Of a stretch of 28,262 nt of DNA, positions 6,910-15,900 are shown piece after piece. Made by a program: the position numbers and the translations under genes. The first letter of the stretch is position 1. Each line of letters starts with the position of its first letter. This DNA comes from Alphaproteobacteria bacterium. Lineage in GTDB: Bacteria > Myxococcota_A > UBA796 > GCA-2862545. The stretch lies in NCBI GenBank assembly GCA_020632875.1, contig JACKET010000033.1:1-28262 (forward strand), read 5' to 3'. The notes under the pieces are model-generated. The model saw only the letters and a program-made list of their open reading frames with translations. It was not told the DNA's origin and did no database searches.

Positions 6910-9900
6910 ATGACCGGAGGCATTCTCGTCCTCCTCCCGGCCCCTCTCGCCCACCTCGCTTCGGTGGTCGTCGAGGCCGGCTGCATCCCCGTCGTCGACG
7001 CCACCGGCTCCCACGTCCCCGCCGTCCCCGATGGCGCGTGGGTCCGCATCCGCCCCGGCCGTCCTGCGCCGGGCAGCGGGCCGGTCATCCTCGCCGAGCT
7101 CGGTGCGCCCGTTCCCGATCGTCCCACGTGGCTCGAGTCCGCCGCGCCGCGTGCCGTGCCCGCCGGGTACGCCGGCCTCGTGCTCAAGGGCCGCGAAGCG
7201 GGCGGGATGTGCGGGGAAGACGACGGCCTCGTCGCGCTCGCCGAGTGCCCCGAGCCCGGTCGCGTGATCCTCGATGCGGGCGTCGGTCCCGACACGGCGG
7301 CGGCGGCCGCGGCCCTCGGTGCGGCGGGCGTGCTGCTCGTCGAGCCCCACCTCGGCTGCCCGGAGATCGGGCTCCCCGCGCCACTCGCCCGGCGCCTCGC
7401 ACTCCCCGACGACGAGATCACGCAGGTCGTCGGTGGCCTGCGGGTCGCGAACAGCCCCATCGCGCCGGTGCTCCGCGAGCTCGTGCGCGGCGGCAGCCCG
7501 TGGCAGCTGGCCGACGGGCTCTTCGAGCACGGGCCGCTCCATCGCCTGTGGCTCGCCGGGCAGGGCCTCGCGCTCGCCTCCGAGCTGGCGCAGCGGTACG
7601 GCAGCCTGCGCGCGCTGCTCTCGGCGTACGTAGAGGCCTTCGGCGGCTGGCAGGGCCGTGTCCGCGACGGCGTGTCCGGCAGCGCCGCCAACGTCGTGCA
7701 CACGGCCGCGTCGCTCGCCACGCCCCACACGGCGGCTGGCGTCGGCGGCACGGTCGGCAGCGCGGTGCTCTGGCAGGAGGCCGCCTTCCTCCGCCGGCCC
7801 GTGTCCGGCGGGTCGATCCTGGCTGCGCTGGCCACCGGTCAGCCCGTGCTGGCCGACACCGACGCCGTGTCGCGCGCACGGGCGAAGGTCCCTGCGGCCG
7901 AGAAGCCCGCGGCGCCCGCGAAGCCCGAGACCGCGCCCGTTGTGGCGGCTCCGGTCGCGGCCCCGGCCGTGAAGCGCGGCGAGCCCGAGGCGCGCCCGGC
8001 CATCGCGATCATCGGCATCGGCTGCCTGCTCCCGGGCGGTGCCAACTCCGCCGAGGCGTTCTGGCAGAACATCGTGGGCGAGCGGAACGCCATCGGCACC
8101 GTGCCGGCCGACCGCTGGGACGCGGCGCTGTACTTCGACGAGGACCGCGACGCGCCCGACCGCACCTACACGCGGATCGGCGGGTTCCTCGACGGGTTCG
8201 AGTTCGAGCCCAAGCGGTTCCGCATCCCGCCGAAGGTCGCGGGCCAGGTCGACCCGGTGCAGCAGATCACGCTCACCGCCGTGGCCGACGCCCTCGCGGA
8301 TGCCGGGCTCCAGCTCGACAACCGCGACAAGACCGGCAAGCCGTTCGACCGCGCGCGCTGCGCGGTCATCCTCGGGAACAGCCTCGGCGGCGAGGTCAGC
8401 GACCAGTACGCCGTGCGGCTCGCGTGGCCCGCCGTCGAAGAGCAGCTCCGCAGCGCGCCCACCTTCAAGGCCCTGCCCGAAGGCGACCGCCTGCGCGTGC
8501 TCGGCGAGCTCGAGGCGCGCTTCAAGGCCGGCCTGCCCGAGATCAACGAAGACTCGATGCCCGGCGAGCTCGCCAACGTCATCGCGGGGCGCATCGCCAA
8601 CGCGTTCGACCTCGGCGGCGCGAACTACACCGTCGACGCCGCGTGCGCCTCGTCGATGGCGGCCATCGACAACGCCTGCAAGGCCCTGCAGAACGGCGAG
8701 GCCGACCTCTGCATCACGGGCGGCGCCGACCGCTCGATGAACATCGCGACGTACGTGAAGTTCTGCAAGATCGGCGCGCTCTCCCCCGACCACAGCGCCC
8801 CCTTCGACGACAGCGCGAACGGCTTCGTGATGGGCGAGGGCGCGGGCATCATGGTGCTCAAGCGCTACGAAGACGCCGTGCGCGACGGAGACCGGATCTA
8901 CGCGGTCATCCGCGGCATCGGCGCCAGCAGCGACGGCAAGGGCAAGGGCATCACGGCGCCCAACATCGTCGGCCAGATCCGCGCCCTCGAGCGCGCCTAC
9001 GAAGCCGCGGGCATGAAGCCCTGGGAGGTCGATCTCGTCGAGGCGCACGGCACGAGCACCGTGGTCGGCGACAAGGTCGAGGTCGAGGCGCTGAGCCAGG
9101 TCATCGGCGGCGGGCGTCGCGGCGACCGGGGCTCCGTCCGCATCGGCTCGGTGAAGTCGATGATCGGCCACCTGAAGTCGGCGGCAGGTGCAGCGAGCTG
9201 CATCAAGACCGCGCTGGCGCTGTACCACGGCGTCCTGCCGCCTTCGCTCGGCTTCCGCACGGCGCGCTCCGACGTGCCGTTCGACACCGTGCCGCTCCAG
9301 GTCCAGACGAAGGCCGAGCCCTGGCCGCACACGCCCGACGGCCTGCGCCGCGCGGGCATCTCGGCGTTCGGCTTCGGCGGCACGAACTTCCACGTCGTCA
9401 TGGAGTCCTACGCCGGCCAGCCGCTCCCCAGCAGCCGTCCCGCGGCCCCTCCCGCGCGTCAGGAGGCGCCGGCGGTGCTCCCGCCGATCCCGGCCCCTCC
9501 GCCGCCGCGTCCGGTCGCCGTGCAGGCACCCGTCGCCGCGAAGGCGCCGGCGAAGGCCCCGGTCGCGCCGGCTCCGTCGCGGCTCGCGCCTCCGGCACCC
9601 CCGGCCGTCAGCCGTCCCGACCTGCCCGAGGGCATCTGGGCCACGTCCGGGGCCGACAGCGAAGAGCTCGCCGCGAACCTCGAGGCGCTCATCGCCGGTC
9701 GCCCCGCGCCGTTCGAGCCCGCGAGCCCGCTGCGCATCGCGGCGGCCAGCTCCGGTGCCGAAGAGCGCGAAGAGCAGCTCCAGCGCGCGCTGAAGGCCGT
9801 GCGCAAGGGCAGCAACCCCGACATGCTCCGCGGCCGCGGCGTGCACCTCGAAGACGGTCCGGTCGACGGCAAGCTCGCCATGCTCTTCACCGGGCAGGGC

Positions 9901-12900
9901 AGCCAGTACACCGACATGGGTCTCGACCTCGCCGAGGCCTACCCGCTCGTCGCCGACACGTTCGCCGAGGCCGACCGCATCGTCGGCCCGACGCTGGGCA
10001 AGGGCATCTCCGACTTCATCCGCTGCCTGCCGGGTGAAGACCGCGACGCGAAGGAAGAGGTGCTCAAGCGCACCGAGTACAGCCAGCCGGCGACGCTCAC
10101 CCTCGATGTCGCCATCCTCAGGCTGCTCGCCGCCTACGGCGTCCAGCCCGACATGGTCGCGGGCCACTCCCTCGGCGAATACGGCGCCGCCGTGGCGGCC
10201 GGCATCCTCACCTTCGAGCAGGCCCTGCTGGCCGTGTCGGCGCGCGGTCGCGAGATGGCGAACATCCGCCTCGACGACCCCGGCAAGATGGCCGGCATCG
10301 CGTCGAACACCGAGACCGTCGAAGAGGTGCTCGCCGACGTGCCCGGGTACGTCGTCCCGGCGAACAAGAACTGCCCCACGCAGACCGTCATCGCGGGCGC
10401 GAGCGACGCCGTCGACGAGGCCGTCGAGCGCTTCCGGGCCCGCGGCATCACCGTCCACCCGCTGCCCGTCTCGCACGCGTTCCACTCCCGCATCGTGGCG
10501 CCCGCGAGCGACCCGCTGCGCGGCGTGCTCGCGAAGCTCGGGCCCCAGGCGCCGCGCCGTCCCATCAGCACGAACGTCACCGGCGACTGGTACCCGTCGT
10601 CCCCCGACGCCATCGTCGACCTGCTCGCCCAGCAGATCTCGAGCCCGGTCGAGTGGGTCGCGCAGACCGAGCGGATGTACGAGGCGGGCGCCCGGCTGTT
10701 CGTCGAGTGCGGCCCGAAGCGCGCGCTCGCCGGCTTCACCGTCGCCATCCTGAAGCGCCGTCCGCACCGGGCGATGTTCACGAACCACCCGAAGCAGGGC
10801 GGCGTGCGCTCGTTCCGCGACGCGCTCGCAGGGCTCCTCGCGGCCGGCCTCCCGGTGCGTCCCGAGCCCGGCGCGCCCGACCTGTTCGCGCCCACCGAGC
10901 CGCGCCGCTCCACGACCGTCGCCATCGCGGCGGCGGCCCAGCAGGGCGAGCCCGAGACCGCGGTCCCGACCGACATCGAAGACTCCATCCTCCAGATCGT
11001 GGCCGACGCCACGGGCTACGAGAAAGAGGAGTTCGACCTCGACTACGAGCTCGAGGCCGACCTCGGCGTCGACACGGTCAAGCAGGCCGAGGTGTTCGCG
11101 CAGATCCGCGACACCTTCCAGATCCCCGACGACCCCGACTTCGACCCGTCGGCGCACAAGACGCTGCGCAGCCTGATCGACTGGGCCGCGTCGCGCATCG
11201 GCGCCACCGCGTACGTCCGGCTGCCCACCGAAGAGGTGCCGCTCCCCGTGGCCGAGCCCGCGCAGCTCGCGACCGCGGCCGAGCCCACCTGGGCGGCCGC
11301 TCCGTCCGCCGTGCCGGGGACGACCCCGACCCTGCCGGCCGACGTCATCGTCGCCTTCCTCGAATCGGCCGCCGAAGCGGGGCTCTCCGGCGAGGGCCCC
11401 GAGGCCTTCGCGCGCGCGTTGCTCCCGGCCGTCCAGACCCTCCTGTCCGCAGCGTATGAGGCCAGCCAGATGAACCTCGCTCCCTTCACCCGCACCCTCG
11501 CCGAGGTCGTGTGCTCCGGAGCGAGCATCGGCCTGCCCGGCGGCGACGGGGTCTTCGACGAGGCGAACCTCGTGTCGATCCTGCGCGGCGACAACCGCAT
11601 CGACCACATCGGCGAGCGCGCGCAGCAGTTCCTCGAGAAGGGCCTCGTGCGCCTCGTGAAGGACGCGCAGACCGGCGCGGGCTCCTTCCTCCCGGTCGAG
11701 GACATCGAGCAGGTCATCCGGCTCGCCGGCATCCGCAAGGACTTCGACCTCGCCGAGTGGGGCGCCGACAGCTCCCTCGTCCGCGCCCTCGACATCACGA
11801 GCCAGCTCGCGATCGCGGCCGGCCTCGAGGCGCTCCGCGACGCGGGCATCCCGCTCGTCCGGGCGACGAAGGTCAGCGCCAGCGGCAAGACCGTGCCCGG
11901 CCCGTGGCAGCTCCCGCCGTCCCTGCAGGACGGCACAGCCGTCATCTTCGCCAGCGCCTTCCCGGGCTACGACCAGATGGTCGAGAAGCTGGCGTCGAAC
12001 GGGGACGACGGCGAGGGGCACTTCGACCGCCGCTTCCTGTTCCAGGTCCTGTCGATGGGGCACAGCCAGTTCGCCCAGCTGATCGGCGCGAAGGGGCCGA
12101 ACACCGCGATCAACGCCGCGTGTGCGTCGACCACCCAGGCGATCAGCATCGCCGAGGACTGGATCCGCCTCGGGCGCTGCGAGCGCGTGCTCGTCATCGG
12201 GGCGGACGACGTGACGAGCCCCAACCTGCTGCCCTGGATCGGGAGCGGGTTCATGGCCGCCGGCGCCGCCACGACGAAGGACGTGGTCGAGGAGGCCGCG
12301 CTCCCGTTCGACGCCCGCCGGCACGGGATGATCCTCGGCATGGGCGCCGTGGGCATGGTGCTCGAGCGCGCCGACCTCGCGAAGGCCCGCGGCATCGCGC
12401 CCGTCGCCACGCTGGTGGCGAGCCGCATCGTGAACTCCGCGTTCCACGGCAGCCGGCTCGACGTGTCCCACATCGCGGGGGCGATGAAGGACCTCGTCGC
12501 GGACGCGGCCCGCAAGGAGGGCATCGAGCCCGCCGAGATGGCGCAGAACGGCTTCTTCATGAGCCACGAGACCTACACGCCGGCCCGCGGAGGCTCCGCG
12601 GCTGCCGAGATCGACTCGCTGCGCGCGGCCTTCGGCGGCGCGGCCGACGCCATCACCATCGCGAACACCAAGGGCTTCACGGGCCACGCGATGGGCGCCG
12701 GCATCGAAGACGGCGTGGCGGTGAAGGCGCTGCAGTACGGCGTCGTGCCGCCGCTCGCCAACCTCCGCGAGCCCGACGAGTCGCTCGGCGCGCTGCGCCT
12801 CTCGCGCGGCGAGATGCGCGACTTCCGGTACGGCATCCGCCTCGCGGCGGGCTTCGGCTCGCAGCTGGCCCTGACGATCTGGCGCGCGGAGGCCCGCGGC

Positions 12901-15900
12901 GACGAGCGGATCGCGAATCCCGCCGCGCGGCTCGCCTGGCTCCGCCAGGTCAGCGGCTTCGAGCACGTCGACGAGTTCGTCGACCAGCGCACGCTGCGCG
13001 TGAAGGAGTCCACGGCCGACCACGTGCTCCCGATCAAGCCGGCCCTCTCGCCGGCCGAGCACCTGAAGGCCGGCGGGGTGCTCCCGCCGCGTCCGACCGT
13101 GCAGCACGCCCTCGCCGAGGCCGCCGCTGCAGCCGCCCGCGTCGAGGCGCCGGCGAAGCCCGTCGCCGTGACGGCTCCCGTGGCCACACCCGCCGCTCCG
13201 GTGGCCGCTCCGGTCGCTGCGGCGCCCGCGGCCGCTTCGGGGGGCGATCCGGGCGAGGTCCTGCCCGCGCTGATCGGCATCATCGCCGAGAAGACCGGGT
13301 ACGAGCCCGACGAGCTCGAGCCCGACTTCGAGCTCGAGGCCGACCTCGGCATCGACACCGTGAAGCAGGCCGAGGTCCTCTCCGAGATCACCGACCGCTA
13401 CGGCCTCGCGAAGGACGACGACTTCCGCCTCGCCGACCACCCGACCATCGAGGCGCTCGCGTCCTACGTGGCGGGCCGGATGGGAGCGCCCGCCGCGCCG
13501 CGTCCCACGCTGGTCGAGGACGACGAGCCCGCTCCGGCTCCAGAGCCGCCCGCACCCGTGAAGGCCGCGCCCGTGAAGGCCGCGCCGGTCGAAGCCCCCG
13601 TGGCGAAGGCCGCGCCGCCCGCGAAGCCGCCGGTCGAGCTGCCCCCGTCCGCCGAGGCACCGCCCCCGCCGCTCGCCCTCGCGCCGGCCCCGGCGGCTCC
13701 GGCGGGCGAGAAGCCCGACGTGCTCGGCACGCTGCTCAAGGTCGTCGCCGAGAAGACCGGGTACGACGTGGAGGAGCTCGAGACCGACTTCGAGCTCGAG
13801 GCCGACCTCGGCATCGACACCGTGAAACAGGCGGAGATCCTCGCCGATCTGCGCGAGCACTTCGGCTTCGCCCAGGACGACGACTTCCGGCTGGCCGACT
13901 ACCCGACCATCGAGGCCCTCGCCGGGTACCTCGAGTCGCAGCTCGGCGACGCGCCCGCCGCGACGCCCGCGCCCCCGCCGTTCGAGGCCGACGACGTGCA
14001 GACGACCGTGGGCGCCAGCACGCGCTTCACGATGGGCCGCGCGGAGGATGCGCCCGTGCGCACGCCGCTCACCGCGATCGACCCCGGTCCGGGCGACGTC
14101 GACCCCACGCTCGAGCCGCTGCCCGCCGACATGGATCCGGTGCCCGCCATCTCGCGCGACGACGTGTTCCCCGCGGATCTCGACCGCCACGCGCTGTCGA
14201 GCTCGAGCCACGCGCAGGACGTCGATGGCGTCGCGCCGCTGCCCGCGAGCTTCCGCGTGCGGCGTCCGATCCTCGTCGACCGGCCCGCGAAGCCCGTCGA
14301 GACCGGGCTGAACGGCCTCCACGTGCTGGTGCTGGGCGAGAGCCCCACGGCCCACGCGCTCCGCCAGGAGATCGGCTTGCGCGGCGGGACCACCGACGGC
14401 CCGTACAACGTGGTCGTCGACATGTCCGACGACGTGCTCGTGGGCTTCCGCCAGGCGCGGTTCCTCGAGAAGGACCGCCCGGCCCGCTGGCTCACCGTGA
14501 CCCGGATGGGCGGCCTCGACCCGGTCGACGCCGAGCGCGCCTGGCTCGACGGAGCCCGGGCCGGCTTCACGAAGGCCCTCGGGCGCGAGTGGGACGAGAC
14601 GTACGCCAAGGTCGTCGATCTCCCCGCCGAAGAGGGGGACCTCGAGGTGGCCACGATCGTGTGCGACGAGCTGCGCATCGACGGCGACACCGAGATCTTC
14701 CTCCGCGCCGGGCGGCGCCGGTCGATCCGCTACAAGACCGAGAACCGGCCACCGTCGCACCGCATCCAGGGCCAGCCGACCTTCCTGATCACCGGCGGCG
14801 CGCGCGGCATCTGCGCCCGCATCGCCCAGGAGTTCTGCGAGCGCGGCCGCGTGAAGCTCGTGCTCGTCGGCCGTTCCGAGGTCCCGGACGCGCCATACGA
14901 CCTCGAGGCCGAGAAGGCCAACGTCAAGGAGCTGCTCAAGCGGCGGGGCGAGCGGCCCACGCCCGCGAACATCGAGAAGCACCTCGTCCCGATGCGGCGC
15001 GCGAACGAAGCGCTCGAGAACATCGAGGCGATGCGGGCGACGGGTGCCGTGGTCTCGTACGAGGCCTGCGACACCGCGGACGCCGACGCGACGCGCGCGC
15101 TGGTCGAGCGCGTCACCGCCACCCACGGCACGGTCGACGTGTGCATCCACGGCGCCGGCGTCGAAGAGAGCCGCCTCATCCGCGAGAAGGACGAGGGCGC
15201 GTGGCACCGCATCTTCGACGGCAAGGCCATCGGCGGGCGCGCGCTGATGGAGGCGCTGCCCCAGGGCACGCTGTTCGTCAGCATGGGCTCGGTGGCCGGG
15301 CGGTTCGGGAACCCGGGCCAGGTCGACTACGCCGCCGCGAACGACGCGATGGCGCGCCGCTGCCTCGCCCATCCGAACGCGCTGCACCTCGACTGGACCG
15401 CGTGGGGCGATGTCGGCATGGCCGCCGACAGCGCCATGAAGCGCATCCTCGAAGAGCGCGGCGTCGACCTGCTCCCCGCGGATGCCGGCGCGGCGCTGCT
15501 CGCCGACCTCATCGCGGCCGAGTTCCGTGGAGAGCTCGTCGTGGCCGGGCGTCTCGGCGACTTCCAGACCGACTCGGGGCACCCGCTCATCGATCGCATC
15601 GAGATGGATGGCGACGTCATCCGCGGGTACCGCGAGATGTCGCTCGGGTCCGACCCGTGGCTCGTCGACCACGCGATCGACGACGTGCCCGTGCTTCCCG
15701 GCGTGATCGGGCTCGAGCTCATGGCCGCCGTGGCGGGGCTCGTCCAGCCTGGCTCGACGTACGTGGGCGCGCGCGACGTGAAGTTCGAGGCCCCCGTGAA
15801 GATCCACGGTGAGCAGACCGTGCTCCTCGTGGTCGAAGCCGAGCCCGTGGGCCCCCACGAGGTGCAGGCGCGTCTCATCGCGGTCCGCGCGCTGCGCACG

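Noticed and set aside
13140..13720. Ala/Pro-rich stretches as possible separate repeats or phase-variable tracts
   Set aside because: They are ordinary interdomain linkers of the megasynthase, in frame and without exact tandem units of note.
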